55,418 nucleotides of DNA from Marinilabiliaceae bacterium JC017 (GCA_004296775.1 RHGE01000041.1:1-55418), one strand, 5' to 3'; positions 17,921-27,977 are shown, counted from the first letter of the stretch. The notes: generated by a model not told the origin, from the letters alone. Numbers and translations are program-made.

Positions 17921-19441
17921 ATGGGATTAATCAATTCAAGTCAACCATCACATGTGAAATTTCAAACTGCATTTATGATTGCAGGCAAGCTTACTGCCAT
18001 GCTTGCAACGTTTGGAGTGCCTTTGATTTTGATACGATTATTGACTAAAAGTGAATATGGAATATTTGCACAGTTTTATGTTGTGGTATTTTTATGTACA
18101 GGTATTTTTAATTTAAGTGTACAGTCAAATTTGTATTATTTTTATCCTACAGCTAATGATCAAACTAGAAAGTCTTTAATTACTCAAACTCTTATTTTTT
18201 TAATTTTTGTTGCAGCACTTGCTGTTGGTTTAATTAGTATACCGAAAATTGGTAATTTGATTATAGGTGATGGTGATTTATTAAAATATAAGAATTATAT
18301 ACTAATAGGGATTCTATTGTATATGCCAATCTTTATTTTGGAGCCCCTCTATGTAGTAAAAAAAGATGTCTTCACCAGTTTGATATATCCTCCCACGGAA
18401 GTCTTGGTAAGATTATCTCTTGTAATTGGTTTAGTTGTTTTTCGACCTGGATTAAATTCAATTTTTAGTGGAATAATAATTTCTGCCACAGTATGTGTGA
18501 TTTTTGTTCTATACTATGCGATTAAAGAAATTGGTGTTAGTAATTTGAAAGTAAGTCTATTAAATAAAGCATTAATTAAAAAACAACTACAATATAGTAT
18601 TCCATTTGGAGTTGCAGTAAGTCTGAATTTATTTTTCCAGCAATTTGATAAGATTATATGTATTTCATTTTTAACATCAGCTGAATTTGCCATTTATGCA
18701 ATTGCCTTTTATGGAATTCCTGGTGTATTGCAGATATTTGATTCTTTGACGCAGGTTTATCTGATTCAGATGACAGTAAAATATCAGGAAAACAAAATAA
18801 CAGAGTTAGCAGATATTTATAAGTTATTAGTTGCAAAAACATACTCCTTTTCCCTTCCGGCTATGTTGATTGTAATGTTATATGCCAAAAAGATTATAAT
18901 TCTGCTTTTTACCAACAGTTATATCGATGCAGTTCCATTTTTTAGAGCTTACATTTTTTCTACAATGATTTACATGCTTTCTTCAGGCATTATTCTCAGA
19001 GCCACAAGTAAAACGAATTATACTTTAAGATCATATGTTTATAGTGGTATTGTGATTTTGCCTTTAACATATTTTCTGGTCAAACATATTGGTATGTGGG
19101 GGGCAATGACCGGAGCTTTGGTTAGTATTTCGCTACCTCGATTTATCAATTTAGCTCAGGAGATTAAATTGGTCAAAAGTAATTTCATTGATTTCTTTCC
19201 TTGGAAACAATTTGGTAAAATTACCATCGTATCAGGTGTTTCAATTATTCCATTTGTCGCATTCGAATACTATCTTGATTATGGAGTGATTGTAACAATG
19301 TTATTAGGTGTCACTTATATTGTTATTGTTGCATTGTTAGAAATGAAGTATAATCTTCTTCCGATGGATAACTCGGTAATAAAATCATTTATTAAACCTC
19401 ATATTAAAACACTTAAGCGTGTTTTTTATAAGGTTATATAG
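17921..19441 (+). CDS. Oligosaccharide flippase, Wzx-like (MOP superfamily)
   Basis: A 506-residue integral membrane protein with about 13-14 hydrophobic helices, the size of Wzx. The beginning FQTAFMIAGKLTAMLATFG and RLLTKSEYGIFAQFYVV (residues 43-59) is the Polysacc_synt pattern in which a Leu-rich helix is followed by the EYG motif. It moves the lipid-linked repeat unit from the cytoplasmic to the periplasmic face of the inner membrane. It stands 16 bp after the acetyltransferase, in one transcription unit with it. Confidence 0.92.
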   Translation: MGLINSSQPSHVKFQTAFMIAGKLTAMLATFGVPLILIRLLTKSEYGIFAQFYVVVFLCTGIFNLSVQSNLYYFYPTANDQTRKSLITQTLIFLIFVAALAVGLISIPKIGNLIIGDGDLLKYKNYILIGILLYMPIFILEPLYVVKKDVFTSLIYPPTEVLVRLSLVIGLVVFRPGLNSIFSGIIISATVCVIFVLYYAIKEIGVSNLKVSLLNKALIKKQLQYSIPFGVAVSLNLFFQQFDKIICISFLTSAEFAIYAIAFYGIPGVLQIFDSLTQVYLIQMTVKYQENKITELADIYKLLVAKTYSFSLPAMLIVMLYAKKIIILLFTNSYIDAVPFFRAYIFSTMIYMLSSGIILRATSKTNYTLRSYVYSGIVILPLTYFLVKHIGMWGAMTGALVSISLPRFINLAQEIKLVKSNFIDFFPWKQFGKITIVSGVSIIPFVAFEYYLDYGVIVTMLLGVTYIVIVALLEMKYNLLPMDNSVIKSFIKPHIKTLKRVFYKVI

Positions 19442-19510
19442 AAGGATATTTTATTTTTGATCAAATGGTTGTTTTTGTTTTAAACAGGATAGTAAATTAG
19501 TAAGAGATCT

Positions 19511-21394
19511 ATGTGTGGGATTTGCGGTTTTATTGATTTTCAGCAAAGAAGTGATACGGGTATATTACGTAAAATGGTTGCTTCTCTACATCATAGAGGA
19601 CCAAATGATAATGGCTGTGAGATGTTCTTTTTTGATGATCTATCTGTTGGATTAGGCCATTCGAGATTATCGATTATAGACCTGTCGGATGCTGGTCATC
19701 AGCCAATGAGTTATAAAAACTTGGTTATAACTTATAACGGCGAAATTTACAATTATAAGGAAGTGAAAAAGGAGCTTGTGAACTTAGGGCATGGTTTTAT
19801 TTCAGGTTCTGATACTGAGGTGATTTTGCATGCCTTTGAAGAATGGGGAATTTCTTGTATTTCAAAGTTTATAGGTATGTTTGCTTTTGTAATATTAGAT
19901 AAAGAGAATTTGGATATTACCATTGTACGTGATCGTGCCGGGGTTAAGCCATTATATTACTATTGGGATGAAAAGATATTTTTGTTTACGTCTGAGCTAA
20001 AAGCATTTTATGAATATCCGTCATTTAAAAAATCGATCAATGTAAATAGTGTTCATCAGTATTTTGACTATGGATACATACCAGCTCCAAACTGTATTTT
20101 TGAAAACTGCCATAAATTAGAATCCGGTCATTTATTGAAATTTACGCTTCGAAAAAGGAAGATAGAAATAAAAAAATACTGGGATGTAAAGTCTTTTTAT
20201 AGCCTTCCGGGAATAGATATTTCATACGATGAAGCCATTAATGAATTAGAGAAACTATTCTTATCGGCCTTTAATTATCGGATGGTATCAGATGTGCCGG
20301 TTGGTATTTTTCTAAGTGGAGGATATGACTCAACTGCAGTAACGGCTATTTTGCAAAATAGTAATATGCAGAAACTAAAAACCTTTACGGTAGGTTTTGA
20401 TGAAGGAGTAAACGAAGCTCCTTACGCGAAACAAATTGCACAATACTTTGGAACGGATCACGAAGAGTTTTATTGTACTACTAAAGAAGCACAAGAAATA
20501 ATACCAAGTTTGCCATATTATTTTGATGAACCATATGCTGATAATTCTGCAATTCCGACGATTTTAGTAAGTCAACTGGCAAAAAAAAGTGTTACGGTTG
20601 CCTTATCTGCCGATGGAGGGGATGAAATTTTTGCAGGATATAATCATTATGATACTTTATTCAATAATCTAAAGCTAATCAGTAAAATACCACATCATTC
20701 CCGCAAGCTGATTAGTCGAATTTCAAAAGTAGCATCAACCTTATTTAATAATGGTTTCCTCAATTATAAATTAGCGGTATTAGCATCTGTTCTAAAAATT
20801 AATGATGATAAAATACCTCAATATTTGTTGAATAGTTATTATTCATTAAATCAGAAAATTAAATCTAACTTGTTTATTCAAGATAGCTTTATTAATAACT
20901 CTATCTATGAGGATGATTATTCAAGCCTTGATGAGGTTTTATCTATAGCTCTTGCTACAGATTATAAGATGTATTTGCCCGATGATGTGCTGGTGAAAGT
21001 GGACAGGGCAACAATGTCTGTGTCATTAGAAGGAAGAGAGCCATTTTTGGATCACAGAATTATTGAGTTTGTTGCACAATTACCAGGTGAATACAAACTG
21101 GGACATACGAAGAAAAGAATATTAAAAGATATTGTACATAAATACATTCCGTCAGGTCTTATGGCACGCCCTAAACTTGGATTTGATGTGCCTTTAAAAT
21201 CATGGCTTCAAACAGATTTGATGTATCTGGTAGAGGATTGCCTTGGTGCTACTGCCATTGCTAAGATGGATGTATTTAATGTGCCTTATGTCCAGAGATT
21301 AAAACATGATTTTCTTAGGGGAAAACTGGAGGATTACGAAATTGTATGGAAATTAATACAATTTCAAAAGTGGTATGAATTGTGGATACGTTGA
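19511..21394 (+). CDS. asnB: Asparagine synthase (glutamine-hydrolysing), AsnB-like amidotransferase
   Basis: A 627-residue protein with an N-terminal glutaminase domain that starts MCGICGF; Cys2 becomes the nucleophile after Met removal. The C-terminal synthetase domain carries the ATP-pyrophosphatase loop SGGYDS (residues 269-274). HRGPNDNG, YNGEIYN and SGSDTEVILHAFEEWG are all conserved. Enzymes of this family inside surface-polysaccharide loci often amidate uronic acids rather than make asparagine. The position between Wzx and Wzy supports that role (inference). Full length, no defect seen. Confidence 0.93.
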   Translation: MCGICGFIDFQQRSDTGILRKMVASLHHRGPNDNGCEMFFFDDLSVGLGHSRLSIIDLSDAGHQPMSYKNLVITYNGEIYNYKEVKKELVNLGHGFISGSDTEVILHAFEEWGISCISKFIGMFAFVILDKENLDITIVRDRAGVKPLYYYWDEKIFLFTSELKAFYEYPSFKKSINVNSVHQYFDYGYIPAPNCIFENCHKLESGHLLKFTLRKRKIEIKKYWDVKSFYSLPGIDISYDEAINELEKLFLSAFNYRMVSDVPVGIFLSGGYDSTAVTAILQNSNMQKLKTFTVGFDEGVNEAPYAKQIAQYFGTDHEEFYCTTKEAQEIIPSLPYYFDEPYADNSAIPTILVSQLAKKSVTVALSADGGDEIFAGYNHYDTLFNNLKLISKIPHHSRKLISRISKVASTLFNNGFLNYKLAVLASVLKINDDKIPQYLLNSYYSLNQKIKSNLFIQDSFINNSIYEDDYSSLDEVLSIALATDYKMYLPDDVLVKVDRATMSVSLEGREPFLDHRIIEFVAQLPGEYKLGHTKKRILKDIVHKYIPSGLMARPKLGFDVPLKSWLQTDLMYLVEDCLGATAIAKMDVFNVPYVQRLKHDFLRGKLEDYEIVWKLIQFQKWYELWIR

Positions 21395-21400
21395 ATTATC

Positions 21401-22582
21401 ATGAGAGGGCTACGAAGAATTGCAATCTATCTTTTCTTTTTTTCTATAAATTTTGAAATGTGGGATCCCTTTAATACAGATGGGTATTTCTCCATTGCTA
21501 AGTTAGTAGGTTTAGTTTATTTGTTAATAATGTTACCATCAATTATTCAGTTTAATACGCCTAAAGTGTTTAAACAGGTTTTGGGGCCAGTTTTGTTTTT
21601 TTTCGGAATCCTTACCGTTGTTAGTGTGGTGAATGTAAAGGTTGGTTATTATGGTTTTTTTGATGTGTCGATATTTCTAAACATTATCTTTCTGTGGATT
21701 TTGATTAATCACGAAAAAATGGATGAACTGGTGTTAGAGAAATCCATGTTAAGTTTTGCTATAGGTAATGTGGTGCTTTCAATTCTCTTTTTTTTAGGCA
21801 TAGGAGTTGAATACGATTTTGTTGAGAGTAGAAGTAGTATTTTTGGTGATAATCCCAACAGTGTCGGTATTCATATGAGTATTTCTCTTGTTATTCTCAT
21901 TGTTGCATTAATTCAGAATCGGTTGAAAATAGGGATGGTTCGATTTGCCTTTATTCCTGGTATGATTATTATTTTTTATGCAATGATTTCTACTGGTTCA
22001 CGCGTTTCGTTCATTGCATTCTTTTTATTTTTGGTTTCTTTCATTGCGTTATTCAAAACAAGAATTAAATGGGGAAAACCTGTTTTGATGGTAATTAGTA
22101 TTTTATTGGCAATATATACCTGGCAATTTTATTTAAAAACTGAAGGAATAACGCAGAGGTTAATTATGGCATTGCAGGATGGTGATTTGTCTAACCGAGT
22201 TGAGATTTGGAAAAGAATTTACCCTATATGGTTAGAAAATCCAATTTTGGGTATTGGGAGGACTGGATATGAATATGTTGTTTTTTCTTTCAGCAACAAA
22301 TTTTTAAGTCCTCATAATGTCATTCTGGAAATTTTGTGTTTAACAGGTGTTATTGGGATGTTCTTTTATTTTATTTTCTTTTTCCGGTTATTTAGAATCA
22401 GCTATCTATTTTATAGAGAATATAGTTATTTACTTCCAATACTTTTATTTATTCCAGTATTAGGAATGCTTTTAAGCGCTCAAATATTAAAAGTGAAGAT
22501 AGGGTGGGTTATTTACTCATATGTTTTGGCTAATAGTTTGTATTTGTCCAAAAGCAGGAAGAGTTTAAAACTGGAAACATGA
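21401..22582 (+). CDS. O-antigen polymerase / ligase family protein, Wzy-like
   Basis: A 393-residue inner-membrane protein with about 10-11 hydrophobic helices. The Wzy_C-type signature is present: WLENPILGIGRTGYEYVVFS, then SPHNVILEILCLTGVIGM, with the loop histidine of the PHN motif. An inner SSIFGDNPNSVGIHMSIS resembles the GTFGNPN stretch of the family. It would polymerise repeat units in the periplasm after Wzx. It starts 6 bp after the AsnB-like gene and overlaps the following glycosyltransferase by 4 bp (ATGA). Confidence 0.88.
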   Translation: MRGLRRIAIYLFFFSINFEMWDPFNTDGYFSIAKLVGLVYLLIMLPSIIQFNTPKVFKQVLGPVLFFFGILTVVSVVNVKVGYYGFFDVSIFLNIIFLWILINHEKMDELVLEKSMLSFAIGNVVLSILFFLGIGVEYDFVESRSSIFGDNPNSVGIHMSISLVILIVALIQNRLKIGMVRFAFIPGMIIIFYAMISTGSRVSFIAFFLFLVSFIALFKTRIKWGKPVLMVISILLAIYTWQFYLKTEGITQRLIMALQDGDLSNRVEIWKRIYPIWLENPILGIGRTGYEYVVFSFSNKFLSPHNVILEILCLTGVIGMFFYFIFFFRLFRISYLFYREYSYLLPILLFIPVLGMLLSAQILKVKIGWVIYSYVLANSLYLSKSRKSLKLET

Positions 22583-23676
22583 AAATTCTTTGTGTTATTG
22601 ATAGTTTGTGTGCTGGAGGAGCTCAGCGGCAGATTGTTGAATTAGCTTTAGGTTTTAGTGAGAGAGGACATAGTGTTGAATTTCTTACCTATTATTACAG
22701 CTCCTTTTTTATTTCTGAAATTGAAAATGTAGGAATTAACATTGTCTGTATTGAAGAAGTAAATTACATTAAGCGGCTTATCAAAATGAGACGATTTATC
22801 AGAAAGGGCAAGTATCATACTGTGTTGTCATTTCTGGAAGCCTCAAATTTCATTTGTCAATTTGCCGGTCTTCCATATCGGAAATGGAAACTGGTTGTAG
22901 GTGAAAGAAGCGCTAACCCCAGAATTTTAAAATCTTTTAAATTAATGGTGTATCGTTGGTTTCATTTTCTTGCCGATTATATTGTGGCAAATTCTAATTC
23001 CAACATGGAATACGTTTGTACGGTTAATCCTTGGCTTTCAAAATCCAAATGCCACATTATATATAACATCGTTGATTTCGATAAATTTATGCCTTCAAAT
23101 AATGGTAGGCTAAGTCAGACAGACATATTTAAATTGATAATTCCGGCAAGAATAGGATATGAAAAAAATATTAAAGGTTTGATTGAAGCGCTTATGCTTT
23201 TGAATTATGAAGAGAAAAAAAAGATCAAGATTGACTGGTATGGTAAATACGAAGATGATGGTAATGAATTGTTGAATGAGTCATTGGCGCAAATTAAAAG
23301 GAATGGTTTGGAAGGCATTTTGACTTTTCATGACGCAACACTCGACATTAAACAAATTATGCAGAAATCGGATGCGGTTGGTCTATTTAGTTTTTATGAA
23401 GGCTTTCCGAATGCTATTTGTGAAGCGATGGCATGTGCAAAACCTGTAATTTGTTCCGAAGTATCTGATATAGCGTCCTTTTTATCGTATGAACCCGGTT
23501 TGCTGTGTAATCCTATGGATCCCTATTCCATAAAAGGGGCATTGAGCTATTTGATTAAACTGGATAGTATTCAGTTGAAAGCTATTGGGAAGCGAAACAG
23601 AGATATTGCTCTAAAGGAGTTTGAAAAAGAAAAGATTGTTTCAAGTTATTTGAAGCTGATGGGCGCTGACCATTGA
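22579..23676 (+). CDS. Glycosyltransferase family 4
   Basis: A 365-residue retaining GT-B enzyme. The N-terminal Rossmann half begins MKILCVIDSLCAGGAQRQ, with the glycine-rich AGGAQ loop. The C-terminal half has the nucleotide-sugar motif E274-x7-E282 in FYEGFPNAICEAMACAKPVI. It should add one sugar to the lipid-linked repeat unit on the cytoplasmic side. Translation is coupled to the Wzy gene by a 4-bp overlap. Donor and acceptor cannot be deduced. Confidence 0.93.
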   Translation: MKILCVIDSLCAGGAQRQIVELALGFSERGHSVEFLTYYYSSFFISEIENVGINIVCIEEVNYIKRLIKMRRFIRKGKYHTVLSFLEASNFICQFAGLPYRKWKLVVGERSANPRILKSFKLMVYRWFHFLADYIVANSNSNMEYVCTVNPWLSKSKCHIIYNIVDFDKFMPSNNGRLSQTDIFKLIIPARIGYEKNIKGLIEALMLLNYEEKKKIKIDWYGKYEDDGNELLNESLAQIKRNGLEGILTFHDATLDIKQIMQKSDAVGLFSFYEGFPNAICEAMACAKPVICSEVSDIASFLSYEPGLLCNPMDPYSIKGALSYLIKLDSIQLKAIGKRNRDIALKEFEKEKIVSSYLKLMGADH

Positions 23677-23731
23677 TGTTAATAAGATGATGTATTTTCA
23701 AGGAATGATAAATGTTTTTGTCAGGTATTGA

Positions 23732-24640
23732 ATGGTGGTTCAGTTGGTATACAGCTTTTTTTATTTTGTCATTCGGTATATTGGATTAGCAGCCTTCTTT
23801 AGACTGTTTTTAGCCCGTAATGCAGTTTCAATAATAACGTATCACAAACCAGATCGTGATGTTTTTGAGGCGCATTTGAATTATTTATCTGCTAAGTATA
23901 ACCTTATTGCGATTTCGGAACTTATTGATGCTGTAAAATTAAACAATTTTAATAAGATTCCACGCTATGCAATGGTTATCACCTTGGACGATGGTTGGAA
24001 AGAAAATTATGAATTATTACCTGTTATCCAAAAATACCAGTTTAAACCAACTGTTTTTTTAACATCACACCTCATTAATACGAAAAGGCATTTTTGGTGG
24101 ACGACTTGTAATGAGATTGAAAAGCAGTCTTTAAAAAGAAAATCAAATAGTGAGAAACTACTATTTTTAAAAGAAAAGTATCATTTCTATCTGGAAAAAG
24201 AATTTGAAGGTGAAAGACAAACGCTCAATAAATCAGAAATAAAAGAAATGAGTAGCTATGTTGAGTATGGCTTTCATACCTGCTATCATCCAATATTGAC
24301 ACAATGTAATTCAGAAGAAAAACGAAAGGAAATCATTGAAGGTAAGGTTGAATTGGAAAGAATGCTTGGTATTGAAATACAGTCTTTTGCTTATCCCAAT
24401 GGTGATTACGACGATGAATGTATTGATATTCTTAAAGAATGTGGAATGAAAATAGCCAGGTCTACAGACGCTGGGTGGAATGGTAAATCTTTACATCCAT
24501 TTAAGTTAAAGATAACAGGGGTGTCAGATAATGCTTCTATGAATAAGTTTGTTGCAGAATTAACTGGAATTCCAATGTTCTTCCAATATCTTTTCAAAGG
24601 GAGTTTTAATGGTATAAAAAACAAAATCACAAATAATTAG
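23732..24640 (+). CDS. Polysaccharide deacetylase family protein (NodB domain, CE4)
   Basis: A 302-residue protein with an N-terminal hydrophobic segment (about residues 1-30, including FFYFVIRYIGLAAFFRLFL) that may anchor it. The NodB fold follows. Motif 1 is VITLDDGW (D86, D87); motif 2 is HTCYHP, giving metal-binding H182 and H186; and FAYPNGDYDD is motif 3. All metal ligands are present, so it could remove N- or O-acetyl groups from the polymer or a precursor. It is followed at once by a second deacetylase-fold gene. Confidence 0.88.
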   Translation: MVVQLVYSFFYFVIRYIGLAAFFRLFLARNAVSIITYHKPDRDVFEAHLNYLSAKYNLIAISELIDAVKLNNFNKIPRYAMVITLDDGWKENYELLPVIQKYQFKPTVFLTSHLINTKRHFWWTTCNEIEKQSLKRKSNSEKLLFLKEKYHFYLEKEFEGERQTLNKSEIKEMSSYVEYGFHTCYHPILTQCNSEEKRKEIIEGKVELERMLGIEIQSFAYPNGDYDDECIDILKECGMKIARSTDAGWNGKSLHPFKLKITGVSDNASMNKFVAELTGIPMFFQYLFKGSFNGIKNKITNN

Positions 24641-24672
24641 TGGTTAAAAGAAATGGTAGAAAAATAAGGATT

Positions 24673-25614
24673 ATGAAAATCAATGTAAAGTGGCCAGACG
24701 GAAAACGATTTGCTTTTACAGTTTTTGATGATACTGATTATTCAACTGTGGATAATAGTCCTAAAATTTACAAGTTTTTATACGATTTAGGCATGATAAC
24801 TACAAAATCCGTTTGGCCCATAAAAGGTGAGCATGTGCCGCTTGTTGGTGGTTCTACTTGTGAGAATCCAGAATATTTGAAATGGGTTTATAGATTGCAG
24901 GAACAGGGATTTGAGATAGCTCTCCATAATGCCACCTATCATACTTCTAATAGAGATCAGGTTATTAAGGGACTTGAAATATTCAAAGAATATTTTGGAG
25001 ACTACCCAAAGGTACACGTTAATCATACGGGGTGTGATGACAGTATTTATTGGGGCGATGAAAGGTTACGTGGTATAAATAGAATGTTTTATAATGTATT
25101 GACGTGTTTTCGTAACAGTGGGAAATTCATGGGGACTTTGGAATCGAGTGATTTATTCTGGGGAGATAAGTGTAAGGAATACATTAAGTATGTCAGAAAT
25201 TTTGTCTATTCTGACATCAATACATTGAAAGCGTGTCCCTATATGCCTTACTTTGATGAGAGAAAGCCATTTGTAAATAATTGGTTTGCTTCATCAGAAG
25301 GAGCCAATTGTCATACGTTTTGTCAAACGATTTCGGAGATTAATCAGGACAGGCTTGAAGAGGAAAGCGGGTGTTGTATAATGTACACCCATTTTGGGAG
25401 TCCTGACTTTTATGAATACGGTCGCTTGAATGGCAATTTTAAAAAACTGATGGAGCGATTAAGTCTTAAGAATGGATGGTTCGTGCCTGTTTCAGTGCTA
25501 TTGGACTATATACGAAAAGAAAGAGGTAATTATTCGATTTCTGATAAAGAGCACAGTCGGCTTGAGAGGAGGTGGTTGATTAATAAAATCTTTGGCACGC
25601 GTGGTACAACGTAA
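24673..25614 (+). CDS. Deacetylase-fold protein (NodB-like), substrate unknown
   Basis: A 313-residue protein. The ATG at 24673 was chosen because AAGGA stands just before it; a GTG at 24640 lies upstream. FAFTVFDDTD supplies the motif 1 acid pair (D19, D20) and ALHNATYHTS supplies H85 and H90, so the metal triad of the glycoside hydrolase/deacetylase superfamily is plausible. The rest (KVHVNHTGCDDSIYWGDERL, and CCIMYTHFGSP near the C-terminus) is unlike classical CE4 enzymes. It may be a polysaccharide deacetylase of a divergent group, or a carbohydrate lyase of the same fold. It shares an operon with the CE4 gene before it. Confidence 0.7.
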   Translation: MKINVKWPDGKRFAFTVFDDTDYSTVDNSPKIYKFLYDLGMITTKSVWPIKGEHVPLVGGSTCENPEYLKWVYRLQEQGFEIALHNATYHTSNRDQVIKGLEIFKEYFGDYPKVHVNHTGCDDSIYWGDERLRGINRMFYNVLTCFRNSGKFMGTLESSDLFWGDKCKEYIKYVRNFVYSDINTLKACPYMPYFDERKPFVNNWFASSEGANCHTFCQTISEINQDRLEEESGCCIMYTHFGSPDFYEYGRLNGNFKKLMERLSLKNGWFVPVSVLLDYIRKERGNYSISDKEHSRLERRWLINKIFGTRGTT

Positions 25615-25641
25615 TGCCTGTTTAGGACTGTTTAAAAACAA

Positions 25642-25857
25642 ATGCTAAGGCTATATACATTGGTAATGATTGATGTTTGCTTCTCTGGTAAAGCCTCGTT
25701 GTGTGGTGTGATTTCAGCAACAGGTTACAAAAAGTATAGTTGTGTCGAGCGGAACTATATCTCCTCAATCAGCATTGTTAAGAAGGTTGGATTTGCAATT
25801 TCACAAAACAGCAAGGTGATTTTCGCTTTTAATTGCTATAAAATCAAAAAGTCATGA
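25642..25857 (+). pseudogene. Probable remnant of a GNAT acetyltransferase (C-terminal part)
   Basis: The 71-codon frame reads FSGKASLCGVISATGYKKY, then SCVERNYISSISIVKKVGF. This is the order of the GNAT acetyl-CoA site and last strand (G-x-G-xAS-x-A, then V-x-x-N-x-x-S-x-x-I-x-x-K-x-GF). The N-terminal two thirds of such an enzyme are missing and no in-frame continuation is seen upstream. It overlaps the start of the next gene by 4 bp. It may be a degraded gene or a small expressed ORF. Confidence 0.4.
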
Positions 25858-26843
25858 GTAAGCTCACGTTGTCACGAGTGGAACATAGTCAGATACAAGG
25901 TAAATATCATACTATTTTTCAAACAATAGACTGGATGCGATTTGTATCTCAAACACAGAATGCAGAGCCTGTGGTTGCTTTGGTGAGGGACGGTGAGTGT
26001 CAGGTGGGAGTTTTTTATGGGCTGATTATTAAGAAGTATGGGTTGCGAATCTTAGGTTCTCCTTTTCCGGGTTGGTCAACATCGTATATGGGATTTTGTT
26101 TGGAGCAATCAGTATCGCGAGTTGAGGTACTTTTGGCCTTGAAGAAATTTGCTTTTAGTGTACTAAAGTGTATCCATATTGAAATAATGGATCGCCACTT
26201 AAAGGAAAGTGATTTGAAAAAGGCACGATTCAAGTATAAACAGCAAACAGGTTTCGAAGTAGATCTGACTAAAAGTGAAGAAGCAATATTTGCTGCAACT
26301 ACATCAGCATGTAGACGATGTATCAGAAAAGCTGCCAGGAATGGAGTAAGGATTGAAATAGCTGATGATTTATCGTTTGTAGATGATTACTATTCACAAC
26401 TTGAAGAAGTATTTGCAAAGCAAAATCTAGTACCAACTTACCCAATTGAACGTGTCAGATCGTTAATCGAATGTTTGCTTCCTACTGGAAATTTATTACT
26501 TCTACGAGCCAGGGATAAAGAAGGAGACTGCATCGCAACAGGCATTTTTCCTGCTTTAAACGATACAATGTATTTTTGGGGGGGAGGAAGTTGGCGTCGT
26601 TATCAAATATTAAGGCCCAATGAAGCAATGCAATGGTTTGCTATGCTTTACTGGAAAGAAAGAGGTGTTTCCAGGTATGATATGGGAGGCGGTGGAGATT
26701 ATAAGAGGAAGTATGGTGGGGTTGCAATTGCTGTTCCTTGGGGACGTAAATCAAAGTATTTAGTTTTTGCATATCTACGTAATATCGGTATGTACTTATT
26801 TATCATCAAACAGCGTATCAGTGGATGGCGAAAACAGAGATAG
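25854..26843 (+). CDS. FemAB-like / GNAT-fold acyltransferase
   Basis: A 329-residue protein of the FemAB-related, double-GNAT superfamily (Acetyltransf_6 type). The second half is the clearest: TSACRRCIRKAARNGVRIEI (about 142-161) is the R-rich helix before the acceptor site. MYFWGGGSWRRYQILRPNEA and MGGGGDYKRKYGG near the end are family hallmarks. Members transfer aminoacyl or acyl groups to peptidoglycan or to amino sugars. In this locus it may acylate an amino sugar of the repeat unit (inference). An unrelated CoA-dependent acetyltransferase is the alternative. Confidence 0.8.
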   Translation: MSKLTLSRVEHSQIQGKYHTIFQTIDWMRFVSQTQNAEPVVALVRDGECQVGVFYGLIIKKYGLRILGSPFPGWSTSYMGFCLEQSVSRVEVLLALKKFAFSVLKCIHIEIMDRHLKESDLKKARFKYKQQTGFEVDLTKSEEAIFAATTSACRRCIRKAARNGVRIEIADDLSFVDDYYSQLEEVFAKQNLVPTYPIERVRSLIECLLPTGNLLLLRARDKEGDCIATGIFPALNDTMYFWGGGSWRRYQILRPNEAMQWFAMLYWKERGVSRYDMGGGGDYKRKYGGVAIAVPWGRKSKYLVFAYLRNIGMYLFIIKQRISGWRKQR

Positions 26844-26909
26844 AGTACCTCATTAATGCTATGGATTTGGTATTTAAATACTAATTTTTGTACTAAGTTA
26901 GTTCGAGTA

Positions 26910-27977
26910 ATGAAAATACTATTTGTATCACCGGGTAACTTTACTCATATTGAGCCTTACCTAGAGTTTTTCTCTAAAAAGGGACATATTGTTGGTTTTT
27001 TAGCATTAAGTGAAACTGAATTGCATTCAGATAGTTGGAGGACTTTTGAACCCGTATTGCTTAAGTTTGGTAAATTCCAATATTTGCTCACAACGCTGTA
27101 TCGAAAGAAATTAGTAAAAGCATTCAATCCTGATATTGTTCATGCACATTATGCTACCAGTGGAGGATTGTGTGGTTGTTTGTTAGGTTTGCATCCATTG
27201 GTGGTAACAGCACATGGTACTGATTTGACAGAAGGAAAGGATTCTATTTTATGGCGCCCGCTTTTAAAACGCATTTTCAGATTTTCAGATTCTATAAATG
27301 TTGTGTCCTCAGGATTGGCAAAAATGGCACAGGAATTAGGCGTTCCTGAAAATAAACTATTAGAAGTCAATGTAGGCATTGATATGAAAACATTCAGGTT
27401 CGAGAAATCCTCTAAAGATGGCAAAAAACGGTCATTGAAAATGGTGACCACAAGGCGATTTGAACCGGTCTATAATCATCAATTCATCTTAGAAGCCCTC
27501 AGGTTGGTAGATCAGAGAAATCTTGATTTTCAAATGACTTTTATAGGTGGAGGTCCTCTAAAGAATGGATTGGAAAAAGCTTATGCTGATTTGGTAGAAA
27601 AAGGGAAAGTTGTTTTTATGGGCCAGGTGATAAACAGTGAATTGCCTGGTATATTGATAGAACATGATGTTTATTTGTCTGCATCTTTGTGGGATGGAAG
27701 CAGTTTAAGTCTTATAGAAGCACTGGCATCCGGATTATTTCCTATTGTTTCCAATATTCCAGCCAATCAAGCATGGGTTACAGATAATATTAATGGATTT
27801 CTCCATGAATTAAGGGAGCCTCTTGATTTGGCAAATAAGATTCTAACTTATAAAGAAAATATATCTGCATTCTCACAGGTCTTGTCGATGAATCGGGAGC
27901 TTGTTGAAAATAAGGGTAATCGTATTACTAATATGCGTAAACTGGAGAAATTATATCACACACTTATTGGAGCTTAA
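26910..27977 (+). CDS. Glycosyltransferase family 4
   Basis: A 355-residue GT-B enzyme. The start at 26910 fits the family opening MKILFVSPGNFTHIEPYLEF; a longer reading from 26856 adds 18 unlikely residues. VHAHYATSGGLCG and VVTAHGTD lie in the N-terminal acceptor domain, and LSASLWDGSSLSLIEALASG is the C-terminal donor site with its conserved acid. It acts in the cytoplasm on the growing lipid-linked oligosaccharide. Sugar specificity is not evident. Confidence 0.92.
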   Translation: MKILFVSPGNFTHIEPYLEFFSKKGHIVGFLALSETELHSDSWRTFEPVLLKFGKFQYLLTTLYRKKLVKAFNPDIVHAHYATSGGLCGCLLGLHPLVVTAHGTDLTEGKDSILWRPLLKRIFRFSDSINVVSSGLAKMAQELGVPENKLLEVNVGIDMKTFRFEKSSKDGKKRSLKMVTTRRFEPVYNHQFILEALRLVDQRNLDFQMTFIGGGPLKNGLEKAYADLVEKGKVVFMGQVINSELPGILIEHDVYLSASLWDGSSLSLIEALASGLFPIVSNIPANQAWVTDNINGFLHELREPLDLANKILTYKENISAFSQVLSMNRELVENKGNRITNMRKLEKLYHTLIGA

